Source: Symbiotaphrina buchneri (lineage: Eukaryota > Ascomycota > Symbiotaphrinales > Symbiotaphrinaceae). Taken from it: a stretch of DNA of 64,000 nt. Below the pieces are notes generated by a model. It was not told where the DNA came from, searched no databases, and saw only the letters and a list, made by a program, of their open reading frames with translations. The stretch is from positions 248,001 to 312,000 of the forward strand of contig BCIG01000005.1 in assembly GCA_001599915.1 (NCBI GenBank), written 5' to 3'. Of the stretch, positions 12,401 through 24,617 are shown in pieces (position 1 is the first letter of the stretch; the number at the start of each line of letters is the position of its first letter). The translations under genes were made by a program, and so were the position numbers.

Positions 12401-15164
12401 ACCACACAATCGCCATCCAACGTTTGCGGCTCCCCGTTACGACGGTTTCGTCCACCTCCTCCATTTTCTTTTCATTGCTTTTCTCCGCCATTTGTTGGCG
12501 AGTTTCCAGGTTTTGAAACATGTCAGTGTTGAACGCAGAGACACCAGCATCGGAGCGACCGTCAATGTCCTTGCTACCAAAGTACCCCGCTTTCACGTCA
12601 TCACCGTATCCTCCCGAGGGAGTATTGTCCTGTGAGTTGAGGAGATGAACTTTGGAGTCATTATAGCCGCCCTGATGAATATCTCCAGGAGTAAGCATGC
12701 CATCTCCACCGGCGTCATATGCCCCAGGGTAAAGGTCTCGATCAGAAACGCCGGAGATCTCTGCCCAACACCGCTCACTAAGAAATACGCCAGTAGTGCC
12801 AATCTTGGCTTCATTGCCGGGCCAGTGTTTCTCATCCAAGATCATCTGTACTCGCTCTCTATCACTGCCGATGATCAGAGTTTCCGTATTCGCGAGGCCT
12901 AGAAACTCCGAAAAAGGCAGGAAGATGCTGAGGTCCGCATTTCTAAGCCGCTGACTGATCTCCGCAATCCCGAAAGTCTGCACCTGTGCTCGAACACACT
13001 TACTGTCGAATTGGTTTGCTATCCGACGATCATTGGGTTTGAGACAGAACACAAAATAAGGGTTGGTGTTCGGGGCAGTAAGTGACTGGTTGATATCATC
13101 AAGCGACGCCAAAAACTGTCCGGCAGCTCCAGTCCCGGCAGACGTCGAGTTTTGTCTTCTTTCTGACCTCTTAGTCACAGACACAAGGTCGTCAGAATCT
13201 CCACCTATGCTTCGGGTTTCGCTAATGGCACGAGCAGTCCCGAGTCTAGGAGATCTTCCACCACGTTTGCGGACAGCCATGCTCGGCATCCTTGTAGGTT
13301 TCGAGCTAACCTGTGCTTGCATGATAGCAGTCTTCTCAGCAGGATGCGTGATTGCCTGTAATGCATCCTGACCGAACAACTCCCTAACGAAGTCGCTCTT
13401 GGTAGAGTTGATAAGGTTCATCAAATCTCCTGATATGACCTCACCATTTCTTTCCGCCAAGCCTTCTATAGGATATTCAACTTCCCCCGCGAAGTGCTTC
13501 ACTGTGAAGCTGGCTGCAGCATTGTATGTGGCAAAATTACTGCCTGGCAATGTAGCCGTGGTGCTACCAGCAACGATGGCAGGATTTCTCTTCTCAAACC
13601 GTTTCCGAATACTCTCCAGAAATTGCAAGTCCGTCCTACCACGTCTGTTCTGGTCATCCAAGATAGCCAACAAGCCATTTCCATGCTTAAGCAAGCCTTT
13701 CACAGCATCCGAATTATCAAAATAGCTCGTTGCAGGGACGCTCACTGCCTCGTTGTCGAGAATCTCGGCCTTTCGGTCAAAGAAGCTCTGCAGACAGAAG
13801 TTGTAGAGAAATTCTGTTGCTGCGTTGTTGAGTAATTGATCCAAAGTTGATCCAGTAGACGACATCTGCGCAAAGCCGGGGAAATCGATTATGGAAACCG
13901 TGTTCGCTATAGAATCCTCTGCAGCACAGGTCTTCTGGTTTATGGTCTCAATAACGTAAGCGACAAGGAGGGCATAGAGGGTCCTTGCTAGCTCGTCCGC
14001 ATTTCTGCGAGCTCCTGCAGGATCCAGCATTACCGTCACTCGCTCTTTATGAAGTGTCTTGGTCTTGTAGCCAAGACTTGCTTCGAGGTCCTGGGCTCTC
14101 AGGCCTAAGAATGCTGCAACAATTCCTAGAACATCTTTATTCTTTACCACAGTGACAGTTTCGCCGCCTTCATGCGAGTATCCTCCGCTTTCTTCTCCCA
14201 TTGGTGTAGTGTATTGGCTGGTCATGAATTCCAACTGACCAATATGCAGGATAGTCGCCAGAATCTGACAGATCTCCGCAATCTCGCTCCGCGGAAACTC
14301 CAGTTTTCTTAGAGCGGTTTTGAAGTGTTGAAAGCCTTCCGCATCATTTATTCCGACCTTGAGTTGCGTGGGGTGTCCCAAGTACCTCCATCTTTTCTGG
14401 CTGCCGATTGATGTGCGGTTTCCCGGTCCAGTAGTTACCTCCAATGGGGATTCTAGGCCAAGATGAGACTTTTCGGCTCCGCTTGTACCCGCCAATAGAT
14501 AATATAAAACATGGAAACTTCTTTCTCCGGTCGGTACGGTAGTCACACGGCTCCTTTCCAATCTATGGTCCAGGATTTTTCCACCGATCAGTGTAGGCCG
14601 GCTCGTTGCAGAGGTGTCGTACTGTAGCTCGTAAAATAGGCCTGATTTGGACGCAGTTGGAGTGGTCGCAGTCTTTGTAGTTGTCAATGTGTCAAAAATG
14701 AAAGCAGCGAGAGAAAGTTTTGTCGATAGCGGGGTCGAGGAGAAGGAGAGAAGCGACGTCAACAAGTGGGCTCGAATGGTGGTCTTGCCTGAACCGCTCT
14801 CACCACTGGATCTTGTATCAGCTGCAAACAAAACTTCCACAGATACCGTGGAAACTTACAGGAAGACAACCGCTTGGTTCTCTCCTCTTTCGCCGAGTCG
14901 GTTCCATGCTCGTTTGGCCAATTCGCCGGCACCACCCATTGCACTCCCTTCCACCCCTCCATCTGGACCTTTGCTTGACGAGGTATAGGTGTTGATAGAT
15001 ATCAAGGCGTGCGATGATAGGCTGGCGGTTGGGAGGCCGGCATGGAAACGGCTAGCAAGATGTGCAGTAATATGCGTATCCGACTGTAAATGAGCCGGTA
15101 ATGCTGGCAGTGAGGCTTGAGCGTATGAGGGAGTGTTAGCACCCAAGAGCGGGCTGTGAGCCAT
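9465..15164 (-). CDS. csmA: Class V chitin synthase with myosin motor-like domain (CsmA type)
   Basis: Three exons (15164-14860, 14805-11038, 10986-9465) give 1864 aa, close to the family length of about 1850. Introns are 54 and 51 nt with canonical ends. The protein polymerises UDP-GlcNAc into chitin at hyphal tips and septa, and its motor-like domain binds actin. Residues 1 to about 780 are the motor-like domain with an intact P-loop GESGSGKT (103-110), split from exon 1 by the first intron. Membrane segments lie at about 895-945, followed by a cytochrome-b5-like domain (about 955-1020). The glycosyltransferase region (about 1210-1700) carries DADT, GED (1526-1528) and QRRRW (1566-1570). 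C-terminal membrane helices lie at about 1597-1685, and a DEK-C-like end at about 1800-1850. The initiator is taken at 15164 ([10 protein letters not shown]). It diverges from csmB across 2.2 kb. Confidence 0.97.
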
Positions 15165-17342
15165 CGTCAAGTCGTGTCAGATTCAAGACTGCCGCAGCAG
15201 TGTGTTTCTTCCGGCTTCAGCCCCGAAAACGGGGAGCGTAAGTAATTGCCCCCAGTATGATTTGGCCCAAATTCTTGGGCTCCGGGAAGTACAGAGCTGG
15301 ACCTTCAGATCTCTCGTTGCCGCTTGTGGTCGTCGAAGCAGAAGGATAGGACGAGGATGTTGTCTCCAGCCCCTAGTATCCAAACAAACTGCGGAGAGGG
15401 CCTATACAGTCTTCCGCGAGTGATGGTACAAATAATTTGAGAGAAGGATATGGTCTGAAAGAGCGTAAACTGGACAAGGTCCTGAATAATGATGATTAGA
15501 ACAGACCCGACAGCGAAGTGTCGTAGCATGCACTAGCATAAACGGAGAAGGCTGTTGGGCTCATTACCAACCAGGCTTATGGAGTCCTCGTCTCGGAGTG
15601 AATGTTTCTGCATGTATGGCCTTTTCGGCCCTCCGTTTCTAGCGCGATGTCAGCACCCGTCTACTTTATACACGACATAGTCAAGCAGCTCGCTTGCATG
15701 TAAAACCCGTGCCGACAGTTCTGAGGATGGTTTTGCGGGCGCTAGAACAAGGTTAAAAACTGGTGTCAGAGCGAAGCAAAAATAGCACTTCTGCTTAAAT
15801 CTAAGGCCTCAAAACTAAAAAGCTCCTTGCCATATTCCCCCAATCAGTCGCAGTCGAAGCCGCCAGAAAACAAAGCGTCATGCACCGCCTGCAGGAGAAT
15901 TTTCTCAATGGAATGCAGCTTAAATATGAGTGGTCACTTTCGATCTATGATTTTCTGGTCTTGATGAGAGCAGATCGGCGGAGAATTCTGCCGGCACCTT
16001 TCAATTCAGGGGTCGACTCTGTCCCAACCTTCGGGAACATCAATCCAGAATGAAGTTGTACTTACCTCATATCTCTGGAAAATAGAACCCAAAGGCATCG
16101 AGCTATCTACTGCTATAATCATCAGCGGAACGCTTCGGGGGTGGAAGGAATTTCTGCCTTCGGCTGTTGATCTGTTTTAATGTTGACCGGCCCGGAACAT
16201 GCTGTCAGTTTCGCCGCTCAGGGGAATTTAGCTTGCGGGGAGATACTTAGCCGACCACACTAGAACGCCCACCGGGCCCACAATCGAATGTCTTTTGCTG
16301 GTCAATCGCCTGCTTTGCATTCCTTGCGTTGTTGAAGCCTCGAAACGATTCTATAGCCTTTCCTGTGGACTCGGAAAGTCACGAACCTCGAGGTGAAGTT
16401 AGCAGGTACAGGTGAGCACTGACGGCGATGGTGGGTCACAGGAGGTTGTGGCTATGCTACCCGTGAGATTGGGAACCCAACCGACTGTCTCAGCATGAAA
16501 AAATTCCATAGGAGTGATGTCTCACCTTCTGGCGTGACTACCGTGGAAGGTCTGAGACCCAACTGGACCGTGGATTTGCACGGGATGGTCAACCGTAAAA
16601 ATAGCAGCGTCCGGTTCACCCCTTGCTCTTAACTCAATCGGGACACACATGTATTAAGGTTGACCACTCACGTCGCGTGCTGACACCGTTCAGCCCTGAA
16701 GTGCCCCTTAATCCTGCACAAACACGTGCAATCGACCACCGTAGTGGTGTTGCATTTGCAACAACAACAAAACTAAGCAAAAGTTGGTGCCGGTATTGTG
16801 CGCTTAGGTGCCTTAAAGCCATACGCCGTAAGGCAGTGACTAGTAGCAGGTAGTAATCCCATGTAATATCGGACTCATAGGAAAGACCTCATCCATCCTC
16901 GTGTGAGCCTGTCGTCATCTGGAACTTCAACTCCTTCTTGAGTCTCGTCACTCGTTGCTTTCCTTCGATAAATGCTCGTTCGAGCTGTCATACCTTACTC
17001 TTCGTTGCTTTAGCGACGCCCGACCAGCATCCCTTTTCAGTTCTCCTTCGAAGACTGGTCGAGCGGCAAAAGCTCAACCTGACCACTCTACAAATCCCTG
17101 AGCTGGATCTAGCAGGATAATCTTGGGCACAATCTCGGCTTGGTGTTTTCCCCTTTTTTGGCGTGTGCTTCCGAGCACAAGGAGCCAGATATTGGCCGGA
17201 GGCCGGTTTTGCTAGGTTCGTTCCGCGAGAAACCTGTTCCCTTAGACACAATGGCTGCCACCGGTCTTTGAGAGCTTCCTGGAGAGTATGCCCTTCAGAA
17301 TTTGTTGCTGACTAGAATATCTAGTAGCAGAAAGCGATAGCA
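15165..17342. promoter_or_regulatory. Shared divergent upstream region of csmA and csmB
   Basis: 2178 nt separate the two divergent start codons. Six-frame reading shows only short, unconvincing ORFs, so the stretch probably holds two promoters and long 5' leaders. Common regulation of the pair is inferred from the arrangement. I could not assign a specific factor site with confidence. Confidence 0.55.
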
Positions 17343-20300
17343 ATGGCGAATCGTATGTCAACTTATTCCACGGGGTCTCTGGGGCCTAGGGCGGGGCTTC
17401 ACTCGACCCAGGTCTCAACCACCACCCTTCTCAATGCCCTGCACACTACATATACTTCGAGTCAACCTTATTTCTTGGATGCCAGTACGAGCTTGGTCGT
17501 CAACACATGGTTAACTGCGGAGAATTCTGGGTTTGGCGTACAAGGAGGTGGCACCGTTGATGTTGACCTGGCAAGGAGAGCTTGGGAACATGCAAGACGG
17601 CGAGCAGAGGATGGCTGTATTCTCTTGAAGTTTGATCACCTTGTTGGCTCTCGTGGTGTCGCTGCTAACTTGGTTTCAGCTCCCTGCATCATTCTACACC
17701 GTCACTACTATCCCCTTTTATCTCCGCTCTGCCGCTTTCCATTCCATCCTCACTCTACACAGCACTATCCGCTTTGAGGCCTTTCCTTTATTCGGTTTCA
17801 CCGCAGAATCCAACAACTCCACGGTATTTTGCTCTTGCTGCTAGTTTCGACATTACCTTGACTGGGAAAATAACTGGTGCGCGACTGGCGTTGTCTACAG
17901 CCGGTCTTGACACCACTGCTGGCCTGCTCCATGTACCTGGGGAAGCCGGCTACCGTGCATTCGACGTCTTCTATTACCTGTTGACGTCTGCTTCTACGCC
18001 TGCAGAACGGGAGTTCCTGGGTCTCAAGCATCCCTCATCATATACCCTTCTCAACAGATCGGGTACTTTTGACCCACCATCATACCTCCCTGCCGCGGAT
18101 GATACTGCAGCTGCCGAAGACTTTCGAACATCTCTGAGGAATATTGGAATAAAAGGGTCCACTCTCAGGGGGTTGCTCTCAGTCTTAGCAGGACTTCTGA
18201 AGCTAGGCGACACACTAGGCTTCTTAGTCGACGAAGATGTCCTTGAAGATGTCTGCGAAGATGTTGCCGGGCTCCTAGGAGTAGATCCAGAGGTACTCTC
18301 TAGGAAATGCAACACAGAAGAACGTGATACGCTTATCAGTGGCATCTACCATGCTTTGGTTGACTGGGTGATCTCCAAGGCCAATGAATCGATTGCTAAT
18401 GAGTTAGCGGATCCTGGATCAAACGGGAGCGCTACCGGAGGCCGACTGACACCCAACACTGAAGAAGAAGATACGGTTAGTATCACTGTTGTAGAGGTCC
18501 CGTCGCAAACGTTAGGGAAAGCTTTGGCGTTCCGTGGAGTCTTTGATGATTCTACGGGTATCAATGCAGAGATGATAGCCGATGGTGTCCGAGTTCCTCC
18601 TGTTGGCTCCTCGATTCAGAGCGAGCTTAAGACTGCGTTATCTGAGGCAGAAGCTATCACGGATCTTGGAGTTGAAGCAGTACCTGCCAGCAGAGAAAGA
18701 GAGCGCGAACGGGACAGGATGGAGGGTATCTTAGAGAAGGTCTGCAACGAGACAGAGGATGGTGCTTTCTTGAAAGAGATTCTGCAACTCAGGAACCCCG
18801 AGAGCGGTGGTCATACCAGACCTGTTCGAATGGACGTTTCTTCAGTAGTTGCAAGTACCCGGGTGTGGTACCACCTTTCTCTCCATCCTACCGACGAATC
18901 TCCGGCGGCTTTGGCTGCACTGGTGTCGACAACTTCCGCTTGGTCGGCAGGGACTGTTTCACGCCAACTTCGAGCTTGGCGGTTACCGGAATGGGCCAAC
19001 CGCAGGAATCGAAACCTTGAATACACTAGCGACTTTGATATTGAGGAATTCTGTACGCGTTACTCGGTGCTTGGTTGCAAAGATGGACGAGATGGTGTGG
19101 AAAGCTGGATAATGGAACGGGGTTGGAGCAATGGCGAAGTCATTGTCGGCCACGAGCGCATATGGATGAGAGAGACCGCATGGTGGGAAGCTGAGACTAT
19201 GCTCGACATGAAAGCCACAGACATTTCACCGTACGGCGCGGAATCGATACTAGGAGGTGAAACACCTAATGCGAGCGGCTTCTTTGGCGTTCAACCGGAA
19301 CTGGCGCATACGGGGAGCCGCGACAACCTTCTTCAACGAAATCAGAGTTCCGCCACCTTGGGCATGCAGAGCAAACTCGGTGTCCCTGGTGCATTGGGCG
19401 CTCGTTCCATCGCACCTACCATGGGAGCCCGTACCATAAGTGGAGGGGACTATGGCCTTGGCTACAAAGGCGATGCTAAGAAACCTCCAACAATGATATA
19501 CGACGAGGAACTTGGGAGATACACAATGCTAGATCCTGAGCTCGGTGCTCCAAAAGCTATTGAGGAGCGAACCATGGGCGCCAAGAGACGCCTATGGGTT
19601 TCGTTCACCTGGGCCTTGACCTTCTGGATACCGTCTTTCCTGCTGCGTTACATTGGTCGAATGAAGAGACCTGATGTCCGTATGGCTTGGAGAGAAAAGC
19701 TTGTCCTGGTGGCCTTGATCGCCCTCTTGAATGCAATTGTTGTGTTCTGGATCGTTGAGCTGGGAAACCTAGTCTGTCCGAACTGGGATAAAGTTTGGAA
19801 CCAGAAGGAGGTCAGCACCCATCAAGGAGATAACGATTTCTGGGTCAGTATCCATGGCAAGGTCTATGATATCACGAAGTTCTGGAGGCTGCAACACAGC
19901 GACACCAGTATCGAAACCACCAGTGACGTTATGCAACCTTTTGCTGGGTTGAACTTGGATAATTACTTCCCGATACCTCTTACAGTTGGTTGCCCTGCCT
20001 TGGTAACCGATCAGAGTATCGTCATGCAAGACAATACCACGGTACTCTATCCTAATGGCGTCCATTCATCAGGCCCTTACTCGCAGCCTTCTACGACCAC
20101 AAAGTTGCACGACATCAACTGGTACAAACAGGATTTTCTTCCACGGATTCAAGAGTATTACAAGGGAGAACTGGTCACCAAGAAGAGTGATATTTCAAGC
20201 CAAGGGACAAATTACAACCGCTACTGGGCGATTATTGATGGCAAGATATATGATCTGACGAACTACTTCTACACCCAGAAAATGATGGATGACATCGACA

Positions 20301-22763
20301 CGTACTCATTCCTTGACCCCACTGTCGAGAGCTTGTTCAAAAATAACCCTGGTCAAGACATTACGAAACAATGGCATTCCAGTCTGAACGCTACAGCGAA
20401 TGCTAACAACCTCGAATGTCTCAACAACGCGTTCTACGCCGGAATACCTGATTTCAGAGATACTTCTCGATGCCAGGCTAATAACTACATCCTCCTGGCT
20501 TTCACTATTGTTCTGTGTTCTGTAATATTGGTGAAGTTCCTCGCCGCACTGCAGCTTGGGTCAAAGCGACGACCAGCTCCGCAAGATAAATTTGTGATCT
20601 GCCAAGTGCCGGCATATACAGAAGGAGAAGAGCAATTGCGAAAGGGTCTAGATTCCCTCACCGCTCTGCAGTACGACAACAAACGCAAGCTCATCTGCGT
20701 CATCTGCGACGGCATGATCGTCGGTGCTGGTAATGACAGGCCTACACCTAAGATTGTGCTGGACATTCTGGGTGTAGATCCTAAAATTGACCCTCCTGCT
20801 CTTCCCTTCAATTCCGTCGGAGAAGGAAGCGAACAACTCAATTATGGCAAGGTTTATTCAGGTCTCTACGAGTACGAAGGCAATGTTGTCCCTTATCTCG
20901 TCGTGGTCAAAGTTGGCAAAGAATCTGAGCAGTCGAAGCCCAAACCCGGTAACCGTGGGAAGCGAGACTCACAGATTCTTTTGCTCAGATTCCTCAACCG
21001 CGTACATCACCGGTCTCCTATGTCGCCACTTGAATTGGAAATGTTCCATCAGATCAACAACATCATCGGCGTGGATCCGGAACTGTATGAATTTCTCCTG
21101 ATGGTGGACGCCGACACGAGTGTCAGAGAAGACTCCCTGAACAGACTGGTCGCTAGCTGTGCCAACGATGCAAAGATTGCTGGCATCTGTGGTGAGACGA
21201 GCTTGGAGAACGAAGAGCGTAGCTGGTGGACCATGATTCAGGTGTACGAATACTATATCTCCCATCATTTGTCCAAGGCTTTCGAGAGCTTGTTTGGCAG
21301 CGTCACCTGTCTTCCCGGATGGTGAGCTCTACCTGGCCCCAAAAGAAGATCGTATCGCTAATGGTTCCAGCTTCTGCATGTATCGACTTCGGACAGCTGA
21401 CAAAGGCCGTCCACTAATCATATCCGACAAGATCATCGAGGAATACAGCGAAGGCCATGTCGACACCCTTCACAAGAAGAACCTTCTCGCTCTAGGAGAG
21501 GATCGTTATCTCACGACTTTGATGACGAAGCATTTCCCCTACATGTCTTATAAGTTTATCTCCGACGCTTATGCTCTTACCGCTGCTCCGGAGACCTGGA
21601 GTGTTCTACTTTCGCAGAGACGTCGTTGGATCAACTCCACTATCCATAATTTGGGTGAATTGGTGTTCCTTCCCGAAATGTGCGGATTCTGCTGTTTCAG
21701 TATGCGCTTCGTGGTTTTTATCGACTTGTTCGGCACCATTATCCTACCTGCAACATGCGCATACCTGGGATACTTGGTTTATAGAGTTGCGTCTCATAGT
21801 GGACAGTTTCCCCTCATCTCAATCGCTATGCTGGCTGCCGTCTATGGTCTTCAAGCGCTCATCTTCATTATCAAGCGGCAATGGCAGCATGTGGGTTGGA
21901 TGATCATCTATCTTCTTGCTTTCCCCATCTATTCTTTCGTCTTGCCGATCTATTCGTTCTGGAACCAAGATAACTTCAGCTGGGGTAATACGCGGATCGT
22001 CATCGGTGAAAAGGGTAACAAGCAAGTTGTGGCGGTCGAAGACGAACGGTTTGACCCAGGAAGCATTCCTCTACAAGCCTGGGATGACTATGCTCTGGCA
22101 AACAATTTGCCTGGACGGCGTGGCACAGCGCCATATTCGGAGAAAGGCTATGCGGACAATTACGGTGATAACGCGTACGAGATGGACGATATCCGGTCTG
22201 TTTACTCCTCTGCCAAGCCGGCTTCGACCATCCTTACCGGATTTCCTATGGGTCATCAAGCGGCACCGCCGTACATGCCACCAGCATCACCTTTCAACCG
22301 TCAAACCATGTATTCAACCGGAGCACCTTCTCCTAGTCTCATATCGGTTGGTGGAATGAGCGATCATTATCTGGACCAGCAGCAGCGGCCAGGAATGGCT
22401 CAGCATTACAGCTCCGACAACTTGACAGCACAACTTGGTGCACAAGCTCCCCTCATGGGTCCGCGCAACAGAAGTCCTTATGGCGGAAGTCGGCCTGTTA
22501 GCACGATTGATTTCCGAACGCCTCCTGGTATAGGTCCGGACGAAGGCGCGATCACTGATGCTGTGCGGAGTGTGTTGGCTGAGGTGGACCTGGACAACGT
22601 GACCAAGAAGCAAGGTAAGTCCTCCTCACAGCCAGAAATCGATGACTCTACTAATGCCATACAAGTCCGCGCTCTAGTTGAACAACGCCTGCAGATGGAG
22701 ATTGTTGGAGAGAAGCGCGCCTTCTTGGACCGCCAGATTGACACAGAGTTGGCAAATATGTAA
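17343..22763 (+). CDS. csmB: Chitin synthase with degenerate myosin-like domain (CsmB type; class VI or VII by nomenclature)
   Basis: Four exons (17343-17629, 17680-21321, 21371-22614, 22666-22763) give 1756 aa. Junctions restore [23 protein letters not shown] and [10 protein letters not shown]. The first donor is a weaker GTTTGA; the others are GTGAGC and GTAAGT. The N-terminal part aligns with the family's shortened motor-like region but has no GxxxxGK[ST] P-loop, so it should not hydrolyse ATP. A cytochrome-b5-like segment ([13 protein letters not shown]) lies near residue 800. The synthase domain (about 1030-1540) has GED (1352-1354) and QRRRW (1392-1396). The C terminus is DEK-C-like. 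It works with CsmA in wall integrity and hyphal-tip growth in Aspergillus (family knowledge). The last intron is 51 nt and free of stops. Confidence 0.97.
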
Positions 22764-23708
22764 ATGTTTTTCTGGCTGGCATTAGCGATCTCGTCTTAGC
22801 GTTTGTGCATAATGGGTAATATTCTGGAGACTGCATTTGGTCGACAATGGAGGGAGCATAGCAATGGGGATGGTTGGAGTCTGGCATGGAATGTCTGCGC
22901 TTTTCGCATGCATCAATGGATGGTGATTGGAATCTAGGAATTTGTGATGACTCATGAGTGTCAGTCACTAAGTAAATAATAGTCAGTGGCTCGAGCCTGG
23001 GATGTAAGGTCGATCCCATTTCTGAAATTCACTCTATATCAAACTGAAAGCTTCCTTCTCACTACTTCCACAGTAAGTACCTTCGGCTACGCCGCATGAT
23101 CGTGCTTGACCTGTTCCCTGTAAATAACGGAAAAGAGGGGTAAGTTTCGCTGCGGTGTGCATTCATAGCCAAGTGCTCTCTACGGAAGGGACATACATTG
23201 GATTACAGCTAGCATTGTCTAGCCGGCGCTGTAGTCTCCAGGACAGTTAACGAAAAGGCTTTGATATGGCAGATATGCGGATAAAGATCTTGTCCAGATG
23301 TGGCAGAGGCTTGCATAAGCTGGGTTTTCATCGCTGTCCATCTGGAAGTGATGTTTGTGAGGCTCAGGGGTTATTCAGGGGTTAATGCCAGCCTCGCTTA
23401 TCTGATCTAGAAGCGCCCGGTGATTTACGAGGAACAAGGGAAGCTAAGCAAATATTCCCGCCGCAATACTCAGTCACTGGTCAGCAGTATTTCCCCGCTA
23501 TTTGTGGGGATGATTGTTTGCTCGGTGAGTCAAGGTGAAGCAAGCGGGGTAGAGGCAAACATTGCATTCTGCCTATATATACGCACTGATCTACCTCTCT
23601 GACTTGTCTTCGCAGGCTCAATTGATTCCTACCAAGCTATAGCTACATGTATAGCCGCCAGCTTCAAGGATGGCACTCTATATATAACAGATACTAGGAT
23701 GCTGGTCT
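22764..23708. other. Intergenic region after csmB
   Basis: About 950 nt. At about 23510-23615 there is an intron-like pattern (TCG then GTGAGT, ending CTGACTTGTCTTCGCAG). The flanking frames are short, so a real exon here is unproven. Otherwise nothing is recognised. Confidence 0.4.
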
Positions 23709-24614
23709 ATGTCTCCCAACAATCACCTCATAAGAAACCAATACCGTCCACTTCTCGTTGATTACCTTCTCCACCGGGTTCGCCTCCAATGTCACCGTCA
23801 AGTGTTCCTATGTCTCTGCACGAGGGACAGAGTTCCGACTCCAATTCCAAGCAGCTTCAGCTCAGTATTGTCTTTTCGATTGATATGTTATTCAGACGTT
23901 GGACCTGTCGTGCTCCATCTACATTCCTGCCTCGACTTCTGTCCCTGTTTCCATCTTCTTCTCCTATCACAGCCTTACTACAGGCAAAGCTTGTCAGTGC
24001 TCTTGCTCTGCATTGGGCACATATCCTGTTCACCTAATCATACGCTTGGGCAAAGAACCGAAGACACAGGACGGTTCCCCTGCAGCGTATATGAGGGAAG
24101 TCCGCCCCTGTTGCTCAATTGTGGCCGATATGGTCACAAGACCGAGGATTGCAGCAGGGCCGCCGACCCCTTCAATCAGATGATGAGGTGTGCCGGGCAA
24201 ACCGGTCAGAACGGGGTCACAGCCTACCAGGGCATACCACTGATGATTGTCGGGGCCGGTGGTCCTGCCATGCTTTCCGAAGTCTTGACCGCCGTACCAC
24301 CACGACCACCGAAGCAGGAGAAAGCTGCAGGACGCTGCAGAGGAGAAGCCGATCCAGCATCCGTGCCTCTCCCAACTGTCGCCCTCAATAAGTGGTGGGT
24401 TGCGGGGCTGTATCTGCCCGGCGTTTACGACCTCTATTACCAGTATCAAGCAGGTTTCGAGTTTATCAAGAGCAAAGAAATCCTAGCCCTGAAGTCTGCT
24501 AAGGAGAGACTAGAGAGGATACTGGGCGATCTCACACAGAGGTCGCAAAAGAGGTATGTTAGGCCTTTCCCTTCCCCAAACGTGACTGTCAGTACTGACT
24601 CAAGCATAGAGTAA
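23709..24614 (+). CDS. Doubtful ORF, 301 aa, unknown
   Basis: An ATG-started frame of 301 codons lies just upstream of the exonuclease-like gene and in the same frame, stopping 3 nt before that gene's ATG. The first 120 residues are an odd Leu/Ser/Cys-rich mix that looks like out-of-frame sequence. Residues after about 170 look more protein-like (LNKWWVAGLYLPGVYDLYY, then an amphipathic helix ALKSAKERLERILGDL). A perfect GTATGT donor at 24554 and a GCATAG acceptor at 24608-24609 suggest an intron within the ORF, but splicing there does not lead to an open frame. It may be an eroded or wrongly read gene. Confidence 0.25.
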   Translation: MSPNNHLIRNQYRPLLVDYLLHRVRLQCHRQVFLCLCTRDRVPTPIPSSFSSVLSFRLICYSDVGPVVLHLHSCLDFCPCFHLLLLSQPYYRQSLSVLLLCIGHISCSPNHTLGQRTEDTGRFPCSVYEGSPPLLLNCGRYGHKTEDCSRAADPFNQMMRCAGQTGQNGVTAYQGIPLMIVGAGGPAMLSEVLTAVPPRPPKQEKAAGRCRGEADPASVPLPTVALNKWWVAGLYLPGVYDLYYQYQAGFEFIKSKEILALKSAKERLERILGDLTQRSQKRYVRPFPSPNVTVSTDSSIE

Positions 24615-24617
24615 CGC

